From Adiantum capillus-veneris (lineage: Eukaryota > Streptophyta > Polypodiopsida > Polypodiales > Pteridaceae), in assembly GCA_014529385.2 (NCBI GenBank), contig CM043944.1, forward strand, positions 48,586,768-48,650,767: DNA of 64,000 nt, in the 5' to 3' direction. The notes below the pieces were generated by a model. That model did not search any database. It saw only the letters and a list, made by a program, of their open reading frames with translations, and was not told the origin of the DNA. Each line of letters starts with the position of its first letter. Position 1 is the stretch's first letter. Shown here one piece after another: positions 1 to 10,280 of the stretch. A program made the position numbers and the translations under genes.

Positions 1-81
1 CTATGCCAAAAAAGACATAGTTACACAACTATGCCGGTTAGCCGACGGTCAGTGGAGTGTTCTCTCTCCTGTTGTGCCTAG

Positions 82-107
82 CTCTCTCTCTCTCTCTCTC
101 TCTCTCT
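82..107. repeat. (TC)n microsatellite
   Basis: An uninterrupted CT dinucleotide run of about 26 bases. Confidence 0.95.
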
Positions 108-507
108 AGCTATTGTTGCTTGTCACACTGAGTGTCCGTACCTTCCACAGTCAGGCTTACAGATAACTAAGCCTGGCATGAGCAAGTCCTTACCAATTTA
201 ATAAATGGTGAGATGTATTCTATTCTCCCTCTACAATTTATGAAAATCATTGCGCAAACTCTTTAACGCTTTGCCGGACAACAGTTCTAAGGAGTTGCAG
301 AGCAACGAGCTTCCCCATACACTGAGATGGACGGGGCTCTGCCTATCTCTAGGCGATACCTTTTCCACCTAGATTATGTAGTCTATAAATTATATTGGCA
401 GTGCCTTTGGGCACAAAGGGCTCTATCCCCAAAGAGTTTACACCTTTGCACAACAAAGTACCCTTCAATTTTTTGAAGGTATGTTTTATTTTTCTCCCTC
501 TTTACTC

Positions 508-510
<3 letters not shown>

Positions 511-547
<37 letters not shown>

Positions 548-550
548 CGT
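511..550. repeat. (GT)n followed by (GC)n microsatellite
   Basis: About 14 TG units run directly into about 5 GC units. Alternating purine-pyrimidine DNA of this kind can adopt Z-DNA. The minus-strand open frame across it is a low-complexity artefact. Confidence 0.95.
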
Positions 551-730
551 AACTAGAGTGAAATGCAATGCCAACGGCTGCCTTTAGATGCTTTAGAAAT
601 TCTTTTAAAAAACAAAATAGCTTTTGAAATTGTATTGAACAAAAAACTAGAAAACTACTCGAGGGGGGAGCGCGAAAACACTGAGCTGAGTGGATCCCTC
701 CTTAGCAGGTCTATCTTTCCACTTGGCCAA

Positions 731-838
731 AAAAATTCGTAGGCATCATAAAAGTATAGTCTCTACAAATAGCCATAGTCTCCACACAAAAAATTCGTAG
801 GCATCATAAAAGCATTGTCTCCACAAATAGCCATGCTG
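731..838 (+). repeat. 58-bp imperfect tandem duplication
   Basis: The string TTCGTAGGCATCATAAAAG occurs at 736 and again at 794. It is followed in both units by a similar stretch ending in ACAAATAGCCAT. The period is 58 bp and the second copy is slightly shorter. Confidence 0.85.
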
Positions 839-1622
839 ATTGAGAAGATCTAAACATGTAATAGTAAATCAGAATGGTCGTAGCATAAACACTTCATAAG
901 ATGAACTTGCTAAAAAGAATAACATGCAAGAATATTTCAAAATATGCATTGTTAATTCTATTGATGGGGAATAATCATTTTTATAATGAGAACAATAATA
1001 TGGTAGGACATAATCTCATCCTTAGGTTCTACCATAGATCCACTTACAAGGTTGTCATACTTTCTAATCTTGCCAATTTTTGCAAGCATAACCCTAATCA
1101 TATCCAAATAGACAACCTTGGCCACATGATTGTCTAAAGAGAGAGTGTTGTAATGATCCTCATAGCATTAGAGCGATCAACATCGTTGGGCCCATCGTGA
1201 CACATGTGAAAGTATGAAACCAACGCCAAAGTCTATGATGACTCATACTCTCTACATATGGAATATGTCTCCCATGTGATGTTGATAACTCAGAAACCTC
1301 TATGGGTGTCCTTGCCAAAATTAGGAGCATGTGTGGAGGTATGTTAACACTCTCTACGACAAGAGTGAGAGGGATCCTCATAACAACGTGCTCCATTCCT
1401 TGTTTACGTGGCTAAAAAAATCTCCATGAGCTACTAGACCATGTCACCCACCCTTGTGACTGATAACAAGTGCCACAATAAATATCTCTACCTTTGTAGT
1501 TATGAGATCTTCAAAGTCAAATTTTTCTTTCAAGATTTGGAAAACATGCACTATTATATAAACATAAAAGTGCTAATTCTTGTAGCTATGTGGAAGAAAT
1601 GCTAGCAGAATAGACATCATTA

Positions 1623-1851
1623 TGTTACCATATATATGTGGTGGTGATATGTGTGAACACACTTAGGATGGCCGGGGCATTTTTCCCCTCACTAGGAGGT
1701 TTTTTGCCCAGTGCATTGTATATATGCCGATCACTCTAGGGCTAACTTATCTTTCATTGTCCACTAAGCAATACATACTCTCTATTGTGTGCTTTGAGCT
1801 TCGTCATCTTCTCCAAGCTGTGTGTGTTTCCTTGCAACCCTATTTCCAACA
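1623..1851 (+). repeat. 5' LTR of deleted copia element
   Basis: A 229-bp LTR, TGTTACC...CCAACA, with a TATA-like TGTATATA near the middle. It matches the LTR at 2837-3063 closely. Confidence 0.93.
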
Positions 1852-1853
1852 AT

Positions 1854-1865
1854 TGGTATCAAAGC
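1854..1865 (+). promoter_or_regulatory. Primer binding site (initiator Met tRNA type)
   Basis: TGGTATCAAAGC starts three bases after the 5' LTR. It is one base from TGGTATCAGAGC, the complement of plant initiator tRNA-Met 3' ends used by most copia elements. Confidence 0.85.
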
Positions 1866-2141
1866 AGGTTGCATCCTCCCGGTCATAGTCGTCAACATCG
1901 CCAACACGTACCTACTCACTTTCTCAGATTTAGGTGAGCATCAACAGGTCGACAAATACAGGCATTTTGTAAGCAATTTCGTCCTTTTGTGCAGGTTTTC
2001 AGTCAATGCTATTTCTTGCATAATGCTATTTCTTGCATAACTGGTCCCTTACAGTCATCTTTGGGCTGTAAATAGCACGTTCTAGTCCAGCTTCATTTCT
2101 CCTCTTTTTGGGTAGTTTTCACATAAAGTGTAGCACTCGCC

Positions 2142-2282
2142 ATGGCTGACAACAATGTAGATGTGTTCAAGATGTTTGATGCCGAGGATAAATTGGATGT
2201 GGACAATTTACCCAATGTGGGATTACATGATGCAACATGTTCTTGTGCCAAAGGGAATTTGGAATGTTGTGCAAGGCATTGA
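2142..2282 (+). pseudogene. Residual gag start of deleted copia element
   Basis: A 46-codon open frame starts with ATG at 2142 in the position where a copia gag should begin, about 290 bp after the LTR. It begins MADNNVDVFKMFDAED. It ends in TGA at 2280-2282. The downstream sequence no longer resembles gag and soon joins RNase H sequence, so this is the stump left by the internal deletion. I infer gag from position and the acidic, polar start, not from a recognised domain. Confidence 0.5.
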
Positions 2283-2339
2283 TGTACATCCAGATTCTGT
2301 GAATACATGCGCTGTTGAGGATGTTGCTATGACACGTAA

Positions 2340-2762
2340 GTGTCTACGAGTTTTTGTTTCATGCTCGACAGTTCATGCATATCATGGTTGAGCAAGAAGC
2401 AACCTACTATGGCCACTTCCAGTTGTGAGGCTGAGTATAAGGCAATCTTCATAGCTACGATTGAGTGTGTATGGATCAAACACCTTATGACTAATTTGGG
2501 CGTTGGACATGTCACTACCAACATCATCTACACTGCCAGTCAGAGCGCATTGGAAGCTATGAGGAACCCAGTTTTTCATGCTTGCACAAAGCACATTGAG
2601 GTGTATTACCACTATGTCACAGAGAGACTCTCAGTAGAAGAGATCAACTTGGCTTATGTGCTGACACATGAAAATCTTGTAGATCTTTTCACAAAGGAAT
2701 TGTCTTGTGAGAAGTTTGAAGCTTTCCGCAAAGCTTTGGGCCTACTCCCCTTTGTGGACTGA
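2340..2762 (+). pseudogene. C-terminal copia RNase H remnant
   Basis: About 140 codons match the last part of the polyprotein at 18567-20597, including SSCEAEYKA and the terminal ALGLLPFVD. Homology reaches back to about 2328, where an in-frame TAA interrupts it. The active-site motif that reads YTDSQSA in the larger copy reads YTASQSA here, so the catalytic aspartate is lost. RNase H would normally degrade the RNA strand of the cDNA hybrid; this copy could not. The reading frame ends at TGA 2760-2762, 74 bp before the 3' LTR. Confidence 0.88.
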
Positions 2763-2827
2763 TCATGTCCTTAGGGTATGGCACTTCCCTATACTCTATG
2801 TGGTAGTTGTTCACCGCATCAGTCCCA

Positions 2828-2836
2828 GGGGGGGTT
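2828..2836 (+). promoter_or_regulatory. Polypurine tract
   Basis: A G-rich run ending directly at the 3' LTR, the usual plus-strand primer position. The same sequence precedes the 3' LTR at 20673. Confidence 0.7.
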
Positions 2837-3063
2837 TGTTACCATATATATGTGGTAGTGATGTCTGTGAACACACTTAGGATCGTCGGGGCATTTTTCC
2901 CTCACTAGGAGATTTTCCCCCCTATGCATTTTATATACGCCCATCACTCTAGGGCTAACTTATCTTTCATTGTGCAATAAGCAATACATACTCTGTGTTG
3001 TGTGCTTTGAGATTCTTCATCTTCTCCAAGCTGTGTGTGTTTCCTGTAACCCTATTTCCAACA
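2837..3063 (+). repeat. 3' LTR of deleted copia element
   Basis: A 227-bp LTR, TGTTACC...CCAACA, followed by the second CATTA. Confidence 0.93.
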
Positions 3064-3068
3064 CATTA

Positions 3069-3515
3069 TACATTCAATGTTATGTCTTACCTTAGTGGTT
3101 GCTACCTTTGTAGCTATGCTTGACTTTGTCATATCAATAAACATCCTATATATTGAAACCTCTATAAAGAAGGCATCAACATTAGGAAGAGAATGGGGTC
3201 TAGGAGAGCCTCTTTATTTGGTAGTCTAAGGAAGTCAAACCTTTAGTATTATCTGAGCAGTCAAAGAACATCTTTTGAATTGAAACAAACAAAACGTCTA
3301 GTTCAAATTTTCATCCCAAAATGAAATTTAAAATCTAATGAGTAAAACTATACCATGTAGCACATCTATGGAAAGAGCTCGGTGCTTAGATCACAGATCT
3401 ATAATCTCCGCTTAAATTAGAGATCTTATGTAGGAGCTATGGAAGGCCAAAATATATAAAATTATCCACCTCTTTTTTGGGGGGAAACGTGCATCCTTTG
3501 ACCACTATTACACCT
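3069..3515. other. Short host segment between copia and CACTA elements
   Basis: No coding potential is recognised. It contains, at 3180-3219, a 40-bp sequence that recurs inverted at 21674-21713 on the other side of the CACTA element, with 36 of 40 bases matching. Confidence 0.6.
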
Positions 3516-3640
3516 CACTACAAGAGGTACTTAATATTAGTGACGCTCGCAGTGCGACGCTCAAAAGTGAAAACCCACGGCCTCGCTAAGTTACAAGTAA
3601 ACTAGCGACGCTCATAGCGACGCCACAAGGGTAAACAAAT
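3516..3640 (+). repeat. Left CACTA terminal inverted repeat and subterminal repeats
   Basis: A 13-bp perfect TIR is followed by several copies of AGCGACGCTC or GTGACGCTC-like words. The same vocabulary, more densely packed, is found inside the right end. Confidence 0.9.
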
Positions 3641-3655
3641 AACCGAGAGCGTCCG

Positions 3656-3682
3656 AAAACTCAGATCTCAGATCTGAGTTTT
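3656..3682. repeat. Perfect 13-bp inverted repeat (hairpin)
   Basis: AAAACTCAGATCT at 3656-3668 and its exact reverse complement at 3670-3682 are separated by a single C. It lies just inside the left subterminal repeats of the CACTA element. Confidence 0.95.
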
Positions 3683-3725
3683 TGGCGCTCAAGCAAGCAA
3701 AGGTAACCCGCGCTCTCCCTCTCCC

Positions 3726-3755
3726 CCCCTCTGTCTCTCTCTCTCTCTTCTCTCT

Positions 3756-3815
<60 letters not shown>

Positions 3816-4027
3816 AGAGGAAGTAAACCCAAGTATGCTCCTTCCCTCTCCTCACTCTCATGTTCCCTTCTTTCTCTCTCTCTCTCTCCCTCTCTCTCAC
3901 ACACACACACATTGTGTTTTTGAGAGAGAGAGAGAGAGAGAGAGAGCACATGCATAAACAAAGACACACACACACACATGCATAAACAAAGAATGCATAC
4001 ACACAGATTGAGAGAGGAAAAGAGGAA

Positions 4028-4064
<37 letters not shown>

Positions 4065-4100
4065 AGAAGAAGAAGAAGAAGAAGAAGAAGAAGAAGAAGA
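3726..4100. repeat. Compound microsatellite cluster
   Basis: The cluster runs (TC)n about 3729-3757, (CA)n 3758-3811, (CT)n 3871-3899, short (CA)n, (GA)n 3921-3946, (CA)n 3963-3979, (GA)n 4029-4061 and (AGA)n to about 4099. Open frames of up to 113 codons here are translated simple repeats. Confidence 0.95.
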
Positions 4101-4240
4101 GAGTTTTAAGGTCGTAGGAAACTATCCCAAGAGACCTTAAAGAACTCTAGACCTGTTATTCAAGAGGAAAATGACATAACCAATCTACCACACTTGGGTG
4201 ATAGAAAGGTTATACCATTTTTCTCCTTTTATTGGTGCGC
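4101..4240 (-). mobile_element. SINE-like unit, copy 1 (truncated)
   Basis: This copy matches the unit at 14249-14418, including the stretch CCCAAGAGACCTTAAAGA and the segment around ACCAATCTACCACACTTGGG. It has lost about 25 bp that carry the B box in the fuller copy. The gypsy element inserted at its end. Confidence 0.7.
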
Positions 4241-5065
4241 TGTCGTGCTGTGACACGTACATAGTGGGAACGCATGCTACAAGATCTATCTTGTAACTTT
4301 TTAGATACATAATTATCTTTTCTATAATGTACATATGCATATTTAAGTATAATAATAAGCCTTCTATCTCATCCTATTATTTTTCTCAAGGGTAACCTAT
4401 CCTTACTTTACCATCAGAAAATACTATGGGAAAAGCATCAATAGCTCCACCTCTTTAACTTGGGGCAAAAAGCATTGATTCTTTATTTCTACTATTTCAT
4501 TATCATCTCACACCCTAGCTAGATCCTATATCTAGGGTAAACTCCAATATATATATATTCTATGTATTTTTTATACTTTTCTTATATTTCTTTTTAAATA
4601 GCTACTAGGAGGGAATTAAATCCTAGTGGGACACTAGGTGGCATGATTTCAAAGATATACTTATTTTAATGCATTATTGCAAGCATGATTACAAAACTTT
4701 GTCAAGGAGCAATGTCATGCTTTCATATGGCATGAGGTGTCCTTTGCAATTAAATGAAAGTCTAGGCTAAGGGGACCACGGGAAGACTTTTGCTACCAGA
4801 AATGGACCCTATTTTGATGAATTTTTTACACAAGGTTCCAATCCGAATTGGAAAATGATTTTAAAATGAAAATCGTAGCTAATGAGCTGAAGTTTCTGCC
4901 CATATTTTTACTTTTTTATTTAGAGCCACGGTTAAGGAGATATGATCAATAAACTGGACCCCAGTCTGCCCACATCATGCAGGGACAACTCATTTCCAAC
5001 TTTTCCAATTCCTATTCACACTGGCTCCTCTCTTCTTGTGTAAACCCTTGGAGGTTCCCTTCACC

Positions 5066-5074
5066 TATAAAAGG
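5066..5074 (+). promoter_or_regulatory. TATA box in gypsy 5' LTR
   Basis: TATAAAAGG in a C-rich context, placed about 1.2 kb before the LTR end. The same sequence is at 13022-13030 in the 3' LTR. It is the likely promoter for the genomic RNA, which implies a long R-U5 leader. Confidence 0.7.
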
Positions 5075-5629
5075 GGACCTCTTCTTCCTTGAAAAGAAAC
5101 TCAAGCATTCAAGCCATTGATGAGAGGAATTCTTGAGAGAGTGAGGAGTAATGCCTAATTGTACTTAGCCATTAACATAATTAGCCCAAGCCTACACTTT
5201 CTCCTAGAGGGAGACTGGCCATTCTTGCAACAAGCTAACCTTGGAAGATCAACTCTAATCAAAGAAGGTCTTGCACTTGGTGTATCAATCAAAGTGGAAT
5301 TATCTACTCTTCTTCTCTCTCCATCAATAATGGTGCCGAAGGGTTTGTCAAGTAAGATGTGTTCTACATTGATGTTTTCTTGATTTCTTGTTGTTTTTTT
5401 TTCATCTCTAATCCAACATATATATATGTATCTATTCTCATCTCCTTAAGCAAACCTATCTCTCTCATTCTTAGTAATTCATCCTCTCTGCAAACTCTAG
5501 GTTCTCTTTGCTACAGGTACATCTCTCCCCGCAGTATCTTTATTGCCTACGGGCAACAATAGGGCTTGGCAGGGAAACTTCTCATCTCTTCACTTCTCTC
5601 ATATCTACATTTCTCACATACTATCCTAG

Positions 5630-5848
5630 ATGAATAACCCACATGATGATCATTTCTATCGCTTTCACTATGTACGATCTATTAGAATGAACGTATGGAT
5701 TAGTTGTAAAATACACTTTCAACAACGTATAGTGTTTCTCTTTGGCCCAAAAAGGCTTAATGAAATACTTCTATCACCGGATCCCATCATACTACCTCTC
5801 ATAGACTATAACTTTTCTTTTGACGTAAGCGTAGTTATCTTGCTATGA
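5630..5848 (+). CDS. LTR small ORF 1, unknown protein
   Basis: A 72-codon ORF in the transcribed part of the LTR, directly preceded by TAG. The C-terminal half contains FLFGPKRLNE, IILPL and FDVSVVILL. It is a diverged duplicate of the next ORF: over about 43 aligned residues roughly 20 agree, and most of the agreeing residues use different codons (for example Ser as TCT versus AGC). That pattern points to past selection on the protein. The 3' LTR keeps the same frame open. The function is unknown and I recognise no domain. It could also be a captured host exon. Confidence 0.45.
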   Translation: MNNPHDDHFYRFHYVRSIRMNVWISCKIHFQQRIVFLFGPKRLNEILLSPDPIILPLIDYNFSFDVSVVILL

Positions 5849-6057
5849 ACCAAGAGGATTTGTACACACAATTAATCTCAATCACTAGACAAAATATATA
5901 TATTATGTTAAGCACAATACTACAATTCCAAAGAACAATTCGTAGCCTATTTGGTCAGCCAAGATTGAATGCCATTAACTCATCTATTAACCCTTTCATA
6001 TTACCCATGAAACGATATGACCATAGCCTTGATGTTTTCATTTTCGTATTGTTTTGA
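5845..6057 (+). CDS. LTR small ORF 2, paralogue of ORF 1
   Basis: A 70-codon ORF whose ATG overlaps the stop of the previous ORF in the string ATGA. Its C-terminal half contains SLFGQPRLNA, FILPM and LDVFIFVLF, aligning with the first ORF. The duplication unit is about 215 bp. It is retained in the 3' LTR with the frame open. Overlap by ATGA is unusual in eukaryotes and may be chance; reinitiation would be needed to translate both from one RNA. Confidence 0.45.
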   Translation: MNQEDLYTQLISITRQNIYIMLSTILQFQRTIRSLFGQPRLNAINSSINPFILPMKRYDHSLDVFIFVLF

Positions 6058-6262
6058 CATTCTCTTTTGTGTTCTCTCTTTGTATGTGTGAGTGCAAGAG
6101 AGAAAGAGTGAGTCTTCTTTGATTGCACTTCTTTCCAAACCCTAGTCTTCATGGCATCTATGGTTTAACTCCTTCATATAGTTTTTGTTGAGTTCTCTCA
6201 CAAACTCTCACAGCCATAAGCCCGGTGCTTTTCTGGCAGGACCGCAAATTTCTCGACATATT

Positions 6263-6281
6263 TTTGGTGAACCCGACGTGA
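6263..6281 (+). promoter_or_regulatory. Candidate primer binding site of gypsy element
   Basis: A few bases after the LTR the sequence reads TTGGTGAACCCGACGTG. It has the TGG expected opposite a tRNA CCA end. I could not assign the tRNA with confidence. Confidence 0.5.
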
Positions 6282-6299
6282 AACTGCCAGGGTGAGATT

Positions 6300-7841
6300 T
6301 TGTGGGTAACCATTGGTGATCATGTTGAACAACAGGGTATGCATTTTGACCCAACAACAATGGAAATGTTTCAAGCATTTGCAATGTTCATGCAACAACA
6401 ACATGCCACTGAAAGAAGGGAGATTTCAACAACGAAGGCCATACAAGCAATCGTCAATAGAATGGATCAGTTCAATGGCAAATATGTAACCAAGTACTTA
6501 CGCGAGTATGTGAAGGAGATGGAGCTGCATCGCGTGTCAGAAGGTGAGATGATTCAAAGCTTTGAGCTAGTTGTTGCTCCAGAAATTAGAGAGCATGTTA
6601 GGGTAATTAAAGATGGGCATGGGAGAAATTGGGAAGAACTCAAAGTAGCTTCAAAGGAGGAATATTTCATGGAGGACTCGGAGAGAGTGACCAAAAGGAC
6701 ATTCTTAGAATGGGTAGTCAAGCCAAAGCAAGGACTATCAATAACAGAGCTACTTAGGGAATTTGAGCGGCGCTATGCACAACTCACAAGGACAGAAAGG
6801 GCCACACTAGATGCAGAGAAGACAGATCTTTTCTTACAAGCTGCAGGTAAAGAGTTTCAAGAAAATTTGGAGCTTCTTCTTGAAGATAAAGATGCTGAGC
6901 AAGGACTAAAGACCGACTGGAATGAGGTTGAAGGTGTTGTCTCGTTGCTTGCCAAACAACAAAGAAGAAGGGACAAGATGGTAGTAAACACTACAAGTCC
7001 TTCAACCTCATCTTCTGACAAAATGGTAAAGCCTACTTTTATCGCTCTTAAGTTTGATGAGTCCATGCTAGATGAGCTTGTGAAGGGAATGCGTGACTTG
7101 AAGGTGAAGCTTGCAAAGCTTGAAGAAAAAGGCCAACCATCAGGGCCACTTCCTAGGCAAAGACAATAGCCCAAAGAAGGGTTTGTTAATAGATGTATTT
7201 GGTGTGATAATACAGACCATGTAAGAAGGGATTGTGATGATTTTAGTGATGCTTTGTCAAAAGATGTTGTCTTTTTTAAGGATGGCAAAATCCACTTAAG
7301 AGAGACAGGTCTACCCTTGAGAACTAACTTTGGGAAGGGGGGAATGCAAACCTTAGTTGAAGATATGGCAACTAAGCATGCCACCTCTTCAGTTGAGGCA
7401 GCTACTTATGGAGTAAAAATTGAACATTTTTGTGATGAAGAGGTGAGTGACCATCATGGTCAAATTTGGCCAAATGTCATGCAATTAGCTAAAAAGGGAA
7501 AGCTTACAAAAGAGATTCTACATGAAGCAGGTGATTGCATACGTTTAGAAACAGGATGGAATGATCCAGTGGACTCATTGTCAGTGCATGCCTACATTAC
7601 AAAATGCCAACAAAATGAGGCAATTGTAGAAGAGAAGCGCAGACGTGAGAATGCTGATGAAGGACCATCAAAAAGAGCTTCTAGAAGTGGGGGAAGAAGC
7701 GCCTCAATGCCTTCTCAAACACCCTCAACACAAGGAGCATCTCCACTTGAAGTACTCATGGAGGAGTCTACAACAGGAAAGAAGAAAGAGCCAACAAAAG
7801 GTAAGACAAAAGGCCCAACTTATAAACTACAATCTGATTGA
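6300..7841 (+). pseudogene. gag of gypsy element (one nonsense codon)
   Basis: A gag-type protein of about 510 codons is read in one frame from 6300 to 7841 with a single TAG at 7167-7169. The first part includes a capsid-like helical region (LVAPEIREHVRV, FLEWVVKPKQG, FERRYAQLTR). The part after the stop has a zinc knuckle CIWCDNTDHVRRDC (CX2CX4HX4C) at 7194-7235, which normally binds genomic RNA. A lysine- and serine-rich tail follows. The frame is then lost near 7838, where about two bases appear missing, and the polyprotein continues in the next frame. Gag would assemble the virus-like particle. Confidence 0.85.
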
Positions 7842-8685
7842 GGTTGCTACAGATTTAAAGAAAGTCTTGGACGAAAGGATCTTGAATAGAAAGATTGAGT
7901 TTACTCTGGGAGAAGTTCTTGGCATTGCAAAGCGTGAATTCCATGACGAGATCATTGACATCATCAAGAGGAAGAGGCAAACCCTTGCTGAAGTTTCTCG
8001 TCCACAGGTTGAAGGGGAAACCTCAAAGACACAAGGGATGCAACTGCAAAATAAGGAGAATGATGGATCTGTGGTAGGATGCTACCAATCTAGTGGGAGA
8101 GTGAAGCAAGTGCATTTCTCAAATGATGATGAAGAAGTTGAAGATATTCCTAGGAGTTACTATTCACGAAGTCATTGGGCGAGGGCTACTACAGAAACTT
8201 TGGTCAAGGTAGGTGATCTTGAAGAGCCATTTGTTGCCTTGATTGACCATGGTTCAGAAATAAACATAATGTCAAAGAGTCTCTACAACAAGTGCAAATG
8301 GCCGATGGACACAGATCATGGCTGGATGGTAAAAGTGGCAAACAATTCATCCGGTGAATTGTATGTAGCATGTCCAGGTGTGAAGGTAACAATAGGTGAT
8401 GTAAAGATTGACCAAAACTTCTTTGTACAGGATACATCTTCATACCATCTCATCCTTGGACAGCCCTACATTGTGGGAGTTCGAATGGAAACAAAGGTAA
8501 TGGATGATGGTTCAGCATATGCTAGGATACGTAGCAAAGATGGTAAACAAGCTGTCCAATTTCTCACAGTTTGTGTGAACCATGAAAGAAATCGTGACAA
8601 CCTTAGAGAACATCCTCTACCAAAGGTGAGCAAAGAGTTTCATGATCATAGAGAAATGATGGGTTTTGGGCAAGTACCATTGTAA
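7839..8685 (+). pseudogene. Protease region of gypsy pol
   Basis: The open frame from about 7839 to 8685 continues the polyprotein. It carries an aspartic-protease region: ALIDHGSEINIM at about 8236-8271, then HLILGQPYI (the hydrophobic-G motif). The active-site triad reads DHG (8245-8253) where retroviral-type proteases have D[ST]G. That could be a family variant or a substitution. Upstream is a basic coiled region (KVLDERILNRKIEF). The frame ends at TAA 8683-8685 and the pol frame resumes by 8715, so another frameshift lies between. Confidence 0.8.
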
Positions 8686-8714
8686 AGCGGGATTGCAGTG
8701 GTACAGAAAGAAAA

Positions 8715-10280
8715 ATGGTCTCGCTTGATCCAAAAATAGGTAAAGCGTTTTCAACGAGCTCCTTGGTAACAAAGAATGGATCAGTATGTTTTACAAAACT
8801 TGAAGATTTGAAGAGATGTGAGAGGCAATATGTGCATCATGTACAAATAGGCATGAAAAAGAGTGGGTTGCTAGAGCCTACTGAAAATGTTTTGGGTTTG
8901 TGTGAACAAGTTTCTTTTGTAGATACTATGGGTGAGCTTGATGCTATAATGGGGTCTAATTTGCATCTTGAAAATGAAGTTGTGAAAGTTTGCTCTATGG
9001 AAATGTATCAAGTAATAGAAGCCTTTAAAGAAAGCCGAACAGTTGGCCCAGAAGTCCATGTTGAAACTAAATACAAGAGTGTAGCAAAGAAGGTGAAACC
9101 AGTAGCTTCACCCTTACCACCCAAAAACAGGGAAAAGATTGAGCAGGTTTCTTTACAACCAAGCTTGAGGAATCCTAAAAAGATTGGGTATACCTTCACA
9201 AAGGTGTCTTTCCAAGACTTGCAGATTGGTCGCAAGGAGTTTCTAACACAAGAGGAGACAAAGTGCTTCAAAGAAATGCTTTCAAAGCATGGTAAGGCTT
9301 TTGCATTTGAGCCACATGAGATAGGATGTGTTGATCCTTCTATTGTAGCTCCTATGGTAATTTTCACAATACCTCATGTGCCTTGGAATCTTCGGCCTAT
9401 TCCGGTTCCAAAGGCTCATTTGCCAAAGTTAGTAGAGCTACTGAATGAGAAAATCAAAATGAGAATCTTGGAGCCTTCTTGTGCTCCATACTCAAACAGG
9501 TGGTTCACAGTTCCAAAGAAGAATGGTTCTCTACGCTTCATCCAAGATATGCAACCAGTGAACAAGGTGACAATTAGAAATGTAGGTACAGGTCCAATTG
9601 TGGATGAGTTTGCAGAGGCATTTGCAGGGAGGGCAATCTACTCAATGGGGGATCTCTACTCAGGGTATGATCAATTTCAGCTTGCAATCGAAAGCAGAGA
9701 CTTGAAAACCATGAGGACACCTTTGGGTTTGGTAAGGATGTGTACCTTGCCACAGGGAGCAACCAACTCGGTTGCACATATGATGAATGGGATGAATAAG
9801 GTCTTACATGACTTTATTCCTCAAATCACAATGCCTTTCATTGATGATTTGCCTATCAAAGGATGTGAAGAAAGTGACAAAGATGAAGCTTTGGATCTCA
9901 AGGGATGTCGCAGGTTTGTGGTAAATCACATAAATGATTGTGATAAAATTTTGTCTAGGTTGGAAGAAGTGAATCTTACATTGTCAGGGAAAAAGTCTAT
10001 GTTTGGTGTCAATGAAGTGCTTATTGTGGGGCACATGTGCGGGCCATATGGTAGGAAACCTTGTCCAACAAAGGTAGATGCCATCCAAACAATGAAAGAA
10101 ATGTGCACTAGAATCACTGAGGTTAGAAGGTTTCTGGGAGCATGTGCCTTCTATGTTATTTGGATTCCACATTATGCACATGTAGCTGATCCTCTTTATC
10201 AACTGCTTAGAAAGAATCAGAAGTTTAAATGGACAGAAGCACATGTAAAATCCATGAAAAAGCTAAAGGAGTTGCTCTAG
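8715..10280 (+). pseudogene. Reverse transcriptase region of gypsy pol
   Basis: A 521-codon open frame has the RT fold landmarks in order: RPIPVPKAHLPKL, WFTVPKKNGSLRFIQD, SMGDLYSGYDQFQL with the first catalytic aspartate, RTPLGLVRMCTLPQGATNS, and the catalytic box FIDD at 9837-9848. The thumb region FLGACAFYVIWIPHYAHVADPL follows. FIDD in place of YVDD or FADD is common in gypsy elements. The frame stops at TAG 10278-10280, just where RNase H should begin. The N-terminal 150 residues form a linker I do not recognise. Confidence 0.92.

Larger units (their letters stand above)
1..1617. other. Flanking DNA without a recognisable gene
   Basis: This stretch holds a short (TC)n tract, a (GT)n/(GC)n tract and one 58-bp tandem duplication, listed separately. 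Open frames here are under 80 codons, and I see no domain in them. It is the target DNA into which the copia element at 1623 inserted. Confidence 0.6.
1623..3063 (+). mobile_element. Deleted Ty1/copia-type LTR retrotransposon
   Basis: The element begins TGTTACC and ends CCAACA. It has two near-identical LTRs of about 228 bp and a 5-bp target duplication CATTA at 1618-1622 and 3064-3068. After the first LTR comes a primer site. Before the last comes a G-rich polypurine tract. The 985-bp interior keeps only the first codons of gag and the last part of RNase H, so protease, integrase and reverse transcriptase are missing. It cannot code for its own movement. Related copies at 17248-20899 and 61521-61747 share the LTR and show the same family was active more than once here. 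Confidence 0.93.
4241..6258 (+). repeat. 5' LTR of gypsy element
   Basis: 2018 bp, TGTCGTGCTG...TCTCGACA. It contains a canonical TATA box at 5066-5074 and two tandem small ORFs near its 3' end. Confidence 0.95.

Noticed and set aside
3612-4002. Open frames of 65-113 codons over the microsatellite cluster
   Set aside because: They encode alternating Cys-Val, Ser-Leu or Arg-Glu runs that follow from dinucleotide repeats on either strand. The same holds at 15239-15628, 30264-30607, 46121-46420, 46867-47343, 48544-48807, 49443-49912 and 50007-50417.
5159-5562. Other LTR frames of 67-74 codons (also 13115-13518)
   Set aside because: They are open in both LTRs only because the LTRs are nearly identical; unlike the two downstream ORFs they have no paralogue giving independent support.
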